NCBI GenBank assembly: GCA_028718575.1
Contig: JAQULN010000024.1
Coordinates: 1 to 13,941 of the forward strand
From: Candidatus Krumholzibacteriia bacterium
Lineage (GTDB): Bacteria > Krumholzibacteriota > Krumholzibacteriia > LZORAL124-64-63
Length of the DNA stretch: 13,941 nucleotides
Reading direction: 5' to 3'
Shown here piece by piece: positions 7,467 to 13,941 of this stretch. Below the pieces are notes generated by a model that had not been told where the DNA came from, searched no databases, and was given only the letters and a program-made list of their open reading frames with translations. Both the position numbers and the translations under genes were made by a program. Numbering within the stretch: position 1 is the first letter of the stretch; every line of letters starts with the position of its first letter.

Positions 7467-7480
7467 CTCGCCGCGGCGAG
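7467..7480. repeat. Perfect 14-bp palindrome just after the M6-like stop codon
   Basis: CTCGCCGCGGCGAG reads the same on both strands. It begins 5 nt beyond the minus-strand stop codon of the M6-like gene. As RNA it can fold as CTCGC-CGCG-GCGAG. There is no T-run after it on either strand, so it is not a standard intrinsic terminator; an mRNA 3'-end stabiliser or a protein-binding site is possible. Confidence 0.45.
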
Positions 7481-7485
7481 CCAGA

Positions 7486-10400
7486 TCAACGCGTGACGGC
7501 AATGGTACGGACGCTCGTCTCTCCGTTTGCCTCGAGGCGGCACAGGTACAAACCCGATGCCACTCCCCGCATATCGATCTCCAGTTCGAAAGGCATATTG
7601 CCGAGAATCGGCGACTCGCCGGTATCTCGCACCCGTTCACCCTGCAAATTCAGGATCACCGCCCGCGCGCTGCCCGGGCGCCGAACCTGCCCGCGCACTC
7701 TCAGCACGTCCGTCGCCAGCGGCTGCGGATAGCAGACATGGCTGGCGGCAAGAGACGCCGGCTGCAATGCGACTGGATCGGTCAAGTTTCCCGCAGCCTC
7801 GCCTCGCCACGGAGATCCGCCATACATGGCGCCGTGAGCCGGCACCTGCAGTTGCGCGCCGGTACTGGGCCACTCCCAGCTCCGCAACCGAGTCACCGCT
7901 CGGGTCAACAGAACCGCTTGTTCGTTCTCGCCGCTGTTGGTCAAGCCGGTGATCTGGGGCACGGTGCCGGCCGCCATGAGCAGGAGTCGTTCATCGCTGG
8001 TGCCCTGAGCCAGGGTGACGATCGCTGGCGTCGCTTGGAGATCTGCCGGCCCTGCCACCGGCCAGCCCGGCGCGATCTCTCCCCTGGGCCCGGTAAGGTA
8101 TAGCCGGCCATCGCGGGTAGAAAAGAGATGGTGGTACGAATCTGCGCTGAATCCCTCACTCCGGCGAGCGAAGAGCGCCAGCGGCTGGGCTCCGCTCGCC
8201 TGAACCGCCGGCGCCGGTCGCCGGGGCCAGCCAGTCCAGAGTGTGCCGCCGGCGGAAACCCGCCCGAGCAGATCGGCGCCGGTGTAAGCGCCGCCCGGCC
8301 CCAGCGGGCTGGTCGCGACCAGATCGATCGGCCAGAGTGGATGCACCTCCGCGCCGAGACTACTTACGACGACGGTCTGCCCGCGGCCAGCGGCGGAGGT
8401 CACCACGATCACCGCCGTAGCCGGCGAGAGCGGGTCCGTGGCACCGCCGTCGGTCGCGGTCGCGTTGGACGCTACCAGAGGTGGCTGGCTTCCCGGTACG
8501 AGATCGAGTGGCGCCTGCCACAGCACACTAGCCTTTTCCCCATAGGTCGTCGCGACCAGCGCGCCGTTGTTGTCGGCGGTTTCGATCGATGTGAAAAGTA
8601 TACCGCCGAGCCGAACCGGCGGCGCGGTGGCACGTCCCGGCAGACCGACAGCCGGCGCGGCCTCGTCTCCTTGATGGTCGAAAAACCGCAGCTGATTTGC
8701 CATCGGGTTTGTTTCAGACCCCGGACTCACCACGCAGGCAATCACCGCGGCGTCCAGTTGGCCGGAGATGTCCAGAGGCACCAGCACCGGCGGGAGCAGG
8801 ATTTCCAGCGCTGCGACGCGTCCCCAATCCGCCTCGCCGCTCCCGCTCGCCAGCGGTGTGCCGTCTGCACGAAATGCATAGAGACCTGCCGCAGAGGACA
8901 GCACAATTTCCAGTTCACTCGTGGTCGGATCGAATTGTCCGGCTGCGGCCGGCGGCAACCAGGTCACGAACTCCCCCAGTTCATCCGTGCCAACGGCCAG
9001 CGGCCTGAACGTCTCCGAATCACCGTCTTGGTCGACCCATTCGGCAAGATCCGCGGTCCAGGCGTAGACGCGCCCACTATCCGCAGCGGCGACGAAGACC
9101 GGTACGCCACTGGCGAAATCGCCGTCCAGCGTTGCGACGAGAAGATGGCTGCCCGTCATGTCCACACCGTCGAGATCCTTCGCCGCCAGCAATTGGATTC
9201 CCGCGTCGCCAACATCCTCGCGCCTGCAGCGGAACGTCATGGATTCACGGTAACGGATCCCGGCGTAGGTAGAATCTGTTCCCACGTGATAGACATAGAG
9301 CGAATCCAACACGACGGTGCTGATCTGGTCGATCACCAGACCGGTGCGCACGCCTCCGTTGGTGCGCGTATCCGGCCGGGTATCCGGACCGAAGACAGCT
9401 ACGCCTTCGTCGCGAAAACTGTCATCGTCGCCGCCCAACCAGTAAGGCGATGGTTCGCGGGAATCGAGATCCTGGATGCCGTCGGCTTCCTCGAGATCGA
9501 CCGCCTTGCGCCGAGGATCGCCATTGAAGAGGTTCTGGCGCCGGCCGAACGCATCACGAATGACTCCTTCATCGATATGCCAGATGTAGATCCCGCTGCC
9601 GGCGCCCTTGACGCCGGGCGCCCGGGCTGTGTTCTCGCTCAGGAAAAAGTCCCATTCAGCGCCGACGAGTCGTTCGCGCACGTCGCCGTCCGCTGCGTCG
9701 AAGAACCCATTCGGTACGCCGCGGCCGTCATGGGTGCGTGTGTTGCTGATATCGTAGAAATCGGGCACATTATTGTTGTTGAGGTCTCCGGCAAAGCTGA
9801 AGATCCGGTTCCCGTCGGGATCCTGCAGCCGGTACTCGAGCAAGTAGTACTCCGATCCCGTCAAATCGATCTTCGCTGCCGCGAGCGGGTGATTGGGTTG
9901 TTCGCTCGGAAAGAGAGTCCAGGTTGCGCCGAGGGCCGGGTCCACCGGATAGGGATCCAGCCAGCCCATCAGCATTTTGTTGAACGCGCAGGGATGCGGC
10001 GGGATATAACCGCCGGCATTAAAAAGACCGTAGCCCATCAGACAAAACTGGCCGACACCCTGGCTGTCCGGCGAACCAGCTGGCGTAAAATCGGAAAGCG
10101 AGAGCATACCGAGGCGCAAACCGACCACAAAACAGTATGTGCCCAGGCTGCCGTACTGCCCGCTGAAGCCGTCAAACGAATCCTGGAACTGGGTCTCGGG
10201 TAGGACCAACACATGCCGCACGGTGTCCGGCGTTGCACTCCCGCATAGCAGGTACGGCTGGCTGAGGATCGAATCGTCGACGGCGCGCTGGAACGCGGCC
10301 GGGCCGAGGTAGGTGCTGTAGATCTGCTCCGGCGAGTTATTCAGAATGTCCGTTTCCTGGCCGGCGCCGGCATGGATCAGGATCACGGTTCCGTATTGAG

Positions 10401-10980
10401 ACAAATCGATCTCGTCAACCAGCGTCGCGATCGCATCGGCCGCCAGGGCAAAAGGCTGTTCGTCGAATTCCGGGTGGCTCCCATAGTGCCCCATGGTTCG
10501 GTCCAGCGCAATCACGCGGTCATGGACCACGAAATCAAACGTGAAGCGACCGCCGCTGGCGGCCTGGTAGTAGTCTCGGACGTCCTGGAGTAGATGGGTG
10601 TAGTAGAGCTCATCGTGGGCAGAATAGTAGAAGCTGCTCTGAGTCGATGTCGGCAGCGGTCCGGGGAACAGATCCTGCCGGCCGTAAAAACAGGAATCGG
10701 CGAATTCGACCATGATCGCCGCGGCGCGCAACACGGCCGGCGCCTTCACGCCGGCCAGGCGCATCTCTTGCTGATCGTATGCTGGCGCGGCGCGCAGCGG
10801 CAGGCTCTGCTCCAGTAGACGACGCTGCAAGGACGGGCGCTGATCAGAAAGACCGAACGGAACGACAATTCGATCGCGCGGGGTTCCCGCAATCGCTGCG
10901 ACCGTGTTCGCAGCAGCCAGCACCGCGACGGCAACGACCAGCCTTATCTTGGACTTGAAACACGGCGAGATTGTTCTCAT
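7486..10980 (-). CDS. Secreted M6-peptidase-like protein lacking HExxH, with T9SS-type C-terminal domain
   Basis: This 1164-aa protein has a signal peptide (about 1-31). Residues about 85-345 follow the immune-inhibitor-A-like M6 peptidase fold: DVRDYYQAASGGRFTF, VILIHAGAGQE (near 203), GVGQFCLMG (308-316) and NKMLMGWLDP (about 335-344). Downstream M6 hallmarks also remain: IYIWHIDE (about 464-471) and DLEEADG (495-501). Where M6 enzymes carry HEFGHxLGL, this protein reads FVVGLRLGM (284-292), so both zinc histidines and the catalytic Glu are gone, and no HExxH occurs elsewhere. DLNNNNVPDFYD (399-410) resembles a calcium-binding loop. Residues about 590-1045 look like propeller blades, with WP motifs near 883, 918, 973 and 1037. 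The last 80 or so residues (YPQPL..., VASGLYLCRL, TIAVTR) match a T9SS type A sorting domain. The ATG at 10980 has GGAAAGG upstream. It is probably a non-proteolytic secreted or surface protein. Confidence 0.9.
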   Translation of the reverse strand: MRTISPCFKSKIRLVVAVAVLAAANTVAAIAGTPRDRIVVPFGLSDQRPSLQRRLLEQSLPLRAAPAYDQQEMRLAGVKAPAVLRAAAIMVEFADSCFYGRQDLFPGPLPTSTQSSFYYSAHDELYYTHLLQDVRDYYQAASGGRFTFDFVVHDRVIALDRTMGHYGSHPEFDEQPFALAADAIATLVDEIDLSQYGTVILIHAGAGQETDILNNSPEQIYSTYLGPAAFQRAVDDSILSQPYLLCGSATPDTVRHVLVLPETQFQDSFDGFSGQYGSLGTYCFVVGLRLGMLSLSDFTPAGSPDSQGVGQFCLMGYGLFNAGGYIPPHPCAFNKMLMGWLDPYPVDPALGATWTLFPSEQPNHPLAAAKIDLTGSEYYLLEYRLQDPDGNRIFSFAGDLNNNNVPDFYDISNTRTHDGRGVPNGFFDAADGDVRERLVGAEWDFFLSENTARAPGVKGAGSGIYIWHIDEGVIRDAFGRRQNLFNGDPRRKAVDLEEADGIQDLDSREPSPYWLGGDDDSFRDEGVAVFGPDTRPDTRTNGGVRTGLVIDQISTVVLDSLYVYHVGTDSTYAGIRYRESMTFRCRREDVGDAGIQLLAAKDLDGVDMTGSHLLVATLDGDFASGVPVFVAAADSGRVYAWTADLAEWVDQDGDSETFRPLAVGTDELGEFVTWLPPAAAGQFDPTTSELEIVLSSAAGLYAFRADGTPLASGSGEADWGRVAALEILLPPVLVPLDISGQLDAAVIACVVSPGSETNPMANQLRFFDHQGDEAAPAVGLPGRATAPPVRLGGILFTSIETADNNGALVATTYGEKASVLWQAPLDLVPGSQPPLVASNATATDGGATDPLSPATAVIVVTSAAGRGQTVVVSSLGAEVHPLWPIDLVATSPLGPGGAYTGADLLGRVSAGGTLWTGWPRRPAPAVQASGAQPLALFARRSEGFSADSYHHLFSTRDGRLYLTGPRGEIAPGWPVAGPADLQATPAIVTLAQGTSDERLLLMAAGTVPQITGLTNSGENEQAVLLTRAVTRLRSWEWPSTGAQLQVPAHGAMYGGSPWRGEAAGNLTDPVALQPASLAASHVCYPQPLATDVLRVRGQVRRPGSARAVILNLQGERVRDTGESPILGNMPFELEIDMRGVASGLYLCRLEANGETSVRTIAVTR

Positions 10981-11034
10981 GTAGCGTGGCCTTTCCGCAG
11001 CGTCACGACGGCGGCACGAGATCGCAAGAGACAA

Positions 11035-11063
11035 AAGATACGCGACGCCAGGAGAATGGTCCA
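11035..11063 (-). promoter_or_regulatory. Candidate promoter for the M6-like gene
   Basis: On the minus strand TGGACC (11063-11058), a 17-bp spacer and TATCTT (11040-11035) each match four of six consensus positions. Transcription would start near 11028, giving a leader of about 48 nt before the ATG at 10980. Matches of this quality can occur by chance in 400 bp. Confidence 0.3.
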
Positions 11064-11184
11064 GCGTCCGCGCTGCGTATTCCACCGCGGTCCGCGCTCG
11101 CAAGGAGGCCGATCAAGTACCCGCGTCTCGGCCCGCTTTGGACCTTGCGCGGTTGGTGCTTCTTGACACTTCCGCACTGAATGC

Positions 11185-11246
11185 GAAGGGTCTCGGACTC
11201 CGTCATTGTCACCCCTGATCGACAACGCCTTCATCCGAGACCCTTC
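11185..11246. repeat. 13-bp perfect inverted repeat with 36-nt spacer
   Basis: GAAGGGTCTCGGA (11185-11197) is exactly complementary to TCCGAGACCCTTC (11234-11246). Within the spacer, TTGTC (11206-11210) and GACAA (11221-11225) can form an inner 5-bp helix. In the minus-strand RNA, the loop of that inner helix displays AGGGG, and an AUG follows the helix directly. No T-run follows the outer stem, so it is not a simple terminator. It lies between the DUF4384 stop and the M6-like start. Confidence 0.6.
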
Positions 11247-11379
11247 CTTGCGTGTTGGCGGCCCCCCGGCCTTCCGATCCCTTCCGTCACCCATCCTTTG
11301 GCTGCCAACCTCTGCGAGGATCCGGAACATCCCTTCCGGCCGGGAAGATGGGGGGAAAAGCCTCCAACACATCTCGATC

Positions 11380-13128
11380 TTAACGGCGACCTCCTGGATT
11401 TCTGCCGCTTTGAGTCCCACCGGCGCCTTGATTGCCTGAACTCCGCTGGCCAGTCGACTCGCTGCGGCTGCCGCCCGAGTTGCCACCCGGCCGCACAGCC
11501 GGTGGCGGCGGCGGCGGCGTGACAGGCTGCGCCGGCGGCGCCGACGGGCGCTGTACGTTGCTGCCGCGAGTCCCGCCGCGAACGCCCTGGGCGCCGCTGC
11601 TCTCCGAACGGCCGCGCGCATCGTCGCGGCGGGCGGGCGCAACCGTTCGCGGCTGCTCGCTGGTACGCTCCTGCGGGCGGGTCGCCGGCGTCGTCGGCCG
11701 CGGATCGGCCGCAGGTTTATTACGCCGGTTTGTCCAGACGCGCGCGCCGTCGGTCCTGGGTTCGACAGGCCGGACTTGTTGGCGCGTTTCCGGCGCCTCG
11801 CGGCCGCCAGCCTGCCTCGGTTCGAGCTGCCGGCCGCGGTCGCCTCGCTCATCGCGAGACGTCGTAGCCGGAGCCTCGGATCGTTGGTCGCGTGTTTCGC
11901 CTACGCCGCCAGGCACACGCAACCCGGGCGACGTCCGCACCCGCGAGTCCGCCGTGTAGCGCTCTTGCGCCCGTGCGACTGGTCGGACATTGCGCGGTTC
12001 GCCGCCCGCCGGCTCGCTTTGCCGAATTCCCGCGCGATCGTCCGTCGCCTGGTCGTCGCGGATCGCCGTCCGCTGCTTCATGGCCCGCAGACGGTCCTCC
12101 GCGGGACGGGCCTCGGTTACGAGCGCATTCTTCGTGCGGGCCATGGCGACGCTGCGTTCACGGTCCAGTGCCCCCTTGTTGAGCGGTGTGTAGCGCCGAT
12201 TGCCTCGTTGGTAAGCGACCCGACTGTCCCAGGTCCAGTAGGGCGAGTAACGCCAATCGTAACAGTAGTAGGGCCAAGAGTAGAACGAACGCGGCGGCCA
12301 CCAGTACCAAGGATCATACCAGTAGTTGACCCAACGGTAGCCGGTCCAGGGATCCATGTAATAGTAAACTGGATAATAATACGCTGGGAAGTAGCCGTAA
12401 CTGACACACCACCGGTTCATCCAGCCGTGATCGTAGTGGATATTGACCGTACAGGTCGTGCGATAGGGCTCCTGCGCGACCGGGCCGTCATGGCACTGGG
12501 AGCAAAGGTAGCGCGGATGATCGACCTTGCGATGCACGTAGTAGCTCGCATGGTTGGTGATCACGAACTCACTCGGATCCTCCAGACCGGTGACCTCGAA
12601 GTTGACCTCGTTCATCGCCAGGTAAGGATCGCCCGCCACGTAGAAATCGTACGTTTGTCCGCCGCGCTCGTGGAAGAAATCCAGCGGCAGATCCCGCAGG
12701 TCGAAGGGGTAGAGCGAGACAACGACCTGGAGGTAGCCAACGCCTTCTTCTTCGCCCACGCGGAGTCGATCGCCGTGCGCCGCAGGCAGGCGGTATTGAT
12801 GCCCGCCGAAAACGAACCCGTCGCTCAAGCGACTCGTCGGCCAAAGGATGTCGACACGGCCGTCGACGTCGATGCGATAGAGAACGGCGTAAGCGTCCTC
12901 GTTGGTTTGAAACGTCACCTGCAGGATCTCTCCGCGCCGAAAAACCTGATCCTGGTCTTTGTTGTGCCAGATGCTCACGCGCAGGCGCTGCGCTTCATAG
13001 CGCGCCGTCATGGCCTGTTCATCCACGGTCTGCGCCAAAGCCGCGCTTTCCAGCCGGGGGGAGATCCAGACCGCCAGCACCAGGGCGAGCGCCAGCAGGG
13101 ATCCCGGCCGCTTGCTCAAGTTCTTCAT
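11380..13128 (-). CDS. DUF4384 protein with CxxCH motif, Tyr/Trp-rich tract and disordered basic tail
   Basis: This 582-aa exported protein has a signal peptide (about 1-32, ending near AALAQ). A DUF4384-like beta domain covers about 45-180 (RRGEILQVTFQTNEDAYAVLYRIDVDG as split motifs RRGEILQVTF and YAVLYRIDVDGRVDILWP). Residues 209-213 are CSQCH, the pattern of a covalent heme c site, with further Cys at 226, 241 and 289. Residues 244-300 hold 30 aromatic residues in 57 (18 Tyr, 10 Trp, 2 Phe). From about 310 to the end the chain is low-complexity, rich in Arg, Pro, Gln, Gly, Thr and Ser, with a six-proline run near 538-543. The ATG at 13128 has GAGGAG about 7 nt upstream. It starts 37 bp after the stop of the preceding secreted-protein gene, so they are likely co-transcribed. 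Function is unknown; a cell-surface structural or redox role is conceivable but unproven. Confidence 0.85.
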   Translation of the reverse strand: MKNLSKRPGSLLALALVLAVWISPRLESAALAQTVDEQAMTARYEAQRLRVSIWHNKDQDQVFRRGEILQVTFQTNEDAYAVLYRIDVDGRVDILWPTSRLSDGFVFGGHQYRLPAAHGDRLRVGEEEGVGYLQVVVSLYPFDLRDLPLDFFHERGGQTYDFYVAGDPYLAMNEVNFEVTGLEDPSEFVITNHASYYVHRKVDHPRYLCSQCHDGPVAQEPYRTTCTVNIHYDHGWMNRWCVSYGYFPAYYYPVYYYMDPWTGYRWVNYWYDPWYWWPPRSFYSWPYYCYDWRYSPYWTWDSRVAYQRGNRRYTPLNKGALDRERSVAMARTKNALVTEARPAEDRLRAMKQRTAIRDDQATDDRAGIRQSEPAGGEPRNVRPVARAQERYTADSRVRTSPGLRVPGGVGETRDQRSEAPATTSRDERGDRGRQLEPRQAGGREAPETRQQVRPVEPRTDGARVWTNRRNKPAADPRPTTPATRPQERTSEQPRTVAPARRDDARGRSESSGAQGVRGGTRGSNVQRPSAPPAQPVTPPPPPPAVRPGGNSGGSRSESTGQRSSGNQGAGGTQSGRNPGGRR

Positions 13129-13165
13129 GGTCTTGCTCCTCGTTCTGCCGCTCGCGGCGTTGTGG

Positions 13166-13941
13166 TCAAAGTTCGATGGCCTGCTGCTCCGCCCCGGGTT
13201 GCTCACGGGACTCTGGAACGGAGAGGTAGGGCAGTCCATTAACCAACTGGTAGGCCCACATGATGCGCGCCGTGCGGCTTTCCATGTCGATGCTGGCGAC
13301 GCCCAGTTTCGCGTAGTGGAGGTCGTCGGCATTCGGCTCGTTGGCAATTTCCAGAATATAGATGTGACCGGTGATCAACTCCAATACGCCGCTGGCGGAC
13401 CATCCGAATTCGGGCGCCCAATAGACGCCCCCGAAATCCAGTTGACTGCTCGCGTCGAGGAACGTGCCGCCGTCCTGCACACGAACGTCTTCGCGCAAGG
13501 TCTCGAGCCAGGGAACCCCGCTCGCATCGAAGCGAATCCTGATATCGGCCGTGGTCCCCGGGACGGTCGGATCGACGATTGCCTCGGCGCCGTTGCCGCT
13601 GTATTCGGCGGCCAGGCTGAAATCGAAGCCGGAACGGTGGCTCTGCGCGCCAGCCATATCGAACAACGTGATCGGAGACTCGCTCATCGGCAGGGGCGTC
13701 GCTACCACGACCTCGAAGCTCAGGTAGCTCTCTCCGTGGGAAGCCACGGAACTGACAGCGTACTCATAATCGTTGGCGTTGAGGGTCGTTGTGTCGACAT
13801 AGTGATACTGGCCGCGCTGCGCATCGTAGTTCCGACCGACGGCGACGTGCGCCAGCCAGTAGAATAAGCGAGCCGGGTCGTTTTCGTCGCCCGGCTGATA
13901 GTCGCGGCGCCAGATATCGTACCCTTGCAGTCGCCTCGTAT
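13166..13941 (-). CDS. Secreted protein with Fn3-like segment, 5'-truncated by the window edge
   Basis: The minus-strand frame is open from the stop at 13166 to the window end, giving about 258 residues of the C-terminal part; the start lies outside. An internal GTG at 13747 is not the likely start, because the residues before it continue a recognisable domain. The upstream part reads like a fibronectin type III module: LQGYDIWRRDY, then YHYVDTTTLNANDYEYAVSS. The downstream half has APEFGWSASG, LITGHIYILEIAN, HYAKLGVASI and MWAYQLVNG. This 'GH-Y ... HYAK ... WAYQ' pattern recurs in secreted proteins of uncultured FCB-type bacteria and is vaguely HmuY-like. I recognise the pattern but no function. 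No T9SS sorting domain is present at this C-terminus. It sits directly upstream of the DUF4384 gene. Confidence 0.8.
   Translation of the reverse strand, partial: TRRLQGYDIWRRDYQPGDENDPARLFYWLAHVAVGRNYDAQRGQYHYVDTTTLNANDYEYAVSSVASHGESYLSFEVVVATPLPMSESPITLFDMAGAQSHRSGFDFSLAAEYSGNGAEAIVDPTVPGTTADIRIRFDASGVPWLETLREDVRVQDGGTFLDASSQLDFGGVYWAPEFGWSASGVLELITGHIYILEIANEPNADDLHYAKLGVASIDMESRTARIMWAYQLVNGLPYLSVPESREQPGAEQQAIEL

Larger units (their letters stand above)
10981..11379. other. 399-bp intergenic region between the DUF4384 and M6-like genes
   Basis: No confidently recognised gene lies here. It contains the 3' end of the DUF4384 transcript, a 6-bp inverted repeat (CCGGAA...TTCCGG, 11322-11339), the 13-bp inverted repeat at 11185-11246, a candidate promoter at 11035-11063 and the GGAAAGG ribosome site of the M6-like gene. 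A 67-codon minus-strand frame (11003-11206) has AGGGG 5 nt before its ATG and ends 22 nt before the M6-like ATG. Its third-position GC (about 70 per cent by hand count) neither proves nor excludes coding, and I recognise no family. No poly-T terminator is evident on the minus strand. Confidence 0.6.

Noticed and set aside
6442..8103. A 553-codon open frame on the plus strand
   Set aside because: Antisense to the PorV-like gene and the 3' end of the M6-like gene; no domain, no convincing start context.
8128..10203. A 691-codon open frame on the plus strand
   Set aside because: It is wholly antisense to the M6-like gene, whose protein has clear family motifs. The antisense translation is rich in Arg, Ala and His with no recognisable domain, as expected from GC-rich codon bias.
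11163..11168. A perfect TTGACA on the plus strand
   Set aside because: No -10-like hexamer lies 16 to 18 bp downstream (the sequence there is GGG-rich), and no plus-strand gene follows.
10977..11852. A 291-codon minus-strand frame crossing the intergenic region
   Set aside because: Its first half overlaps the DUF4384 coding region in another frame and is Arg/Ala/Ser-rich, typical of a shifted reading of a GC-rich repeat-like tail.
12189..12400. The Tyr/Trp tract as a microsatellite-like DNA repeat
   Set aside because: The codons vary and no fixed repeat unit is seen at the DNA level, so it reads as a selected protein composition and not as slippage.
11776..13242. A 488-codon open frame on the plus strand
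   Set aside because: Antisense to the DUF4384 gene, which has a signal peptide, a good ribosome site and a recognisable domain. The frame's valine- and arginine-rich sequence mirrors the Tyr/Trp tract on the other strand.

Overview
This is a GC-rich window from a diderm (Gram-negative-type) bacterium. It carries ten genes, nine on the minus strand and one on the plus strand, packed at ordinary bacterial density. Three things point to the FCB superphylum: a PorV/PorQ-type outer-membrane protein, a large secreted protein ending in a type IX secretion (T9SS)-like C-terminal sorting domain, and a short primary-type sigma factor without region 1.1. Clear Shine-Dalgarno sequences (for example GAGGAG, GGAAGGA, AAAGGA) and the high GC content fit a candidate phylum of that superphylum (Eisenbacteria, Latescibacterota, Zixibacteria or Krumholzibacteriota type) better than classical Bacteroidetes. 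I cannot assign a species or phylum from the sequence alone.

Layout, read along the minus strand from high to low coordinates. A secreted protein cut by the window edge has an Fn3-like segment and a 'GH-Y...HYAK...WAYQ' tail (13166-13941). It is followed 37 bp later by a DUF4384 protein with a CxxCH motif, an extreme Tyr/Trp tract and a basic disordered tail (11380-13128). A 399-bp intergenic stretch follows, holding a 13-bp inverted repeat. Next comes an M6-peptidase-like giant whose HExxH zinc motif is replaced by FVVGL, followed by propeller-like repeats and a T9SS-type sorting domain (7486-10980), then a PorV/PorQ-like outer-membrane protein (6415-7353). An LpxH-like lipid A enzyme lies on the plus strand (5633-6418) and ends tail-to-tail with the PorV gene, both stop codons falling in one CTAG. 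Divergent from it is a small coiled-coil protein (5095-5559), then a DegP/HtrA protease (3492-4979), a sigma-70 factor (2572-3438), an M23/LytM peptidase (1431-2342) and an AMIN-Amidase_3-LysM amidase (25-1365).

The left half (HtrA, sigma factor, two peptidoglycan hydrolases, LpxH) reads as an envelope-maintenance block. The right half reads as an outer-membrane and secreted-protein block, in which the PorV-like protein and the sorting-domain protein are plausible secretion partners. The observations most worth a second look are the apparently dead M6 protein sitting next to PorV, the aromatic-rich DUF4384/CxxCH protein, the hairpin at 11185-11246, and a five-codon leader ORF whose stop overlaps the start of the M23 gene. 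I see no tRNA, rRNA, CRISPR array, insertion sequence or phage gene.
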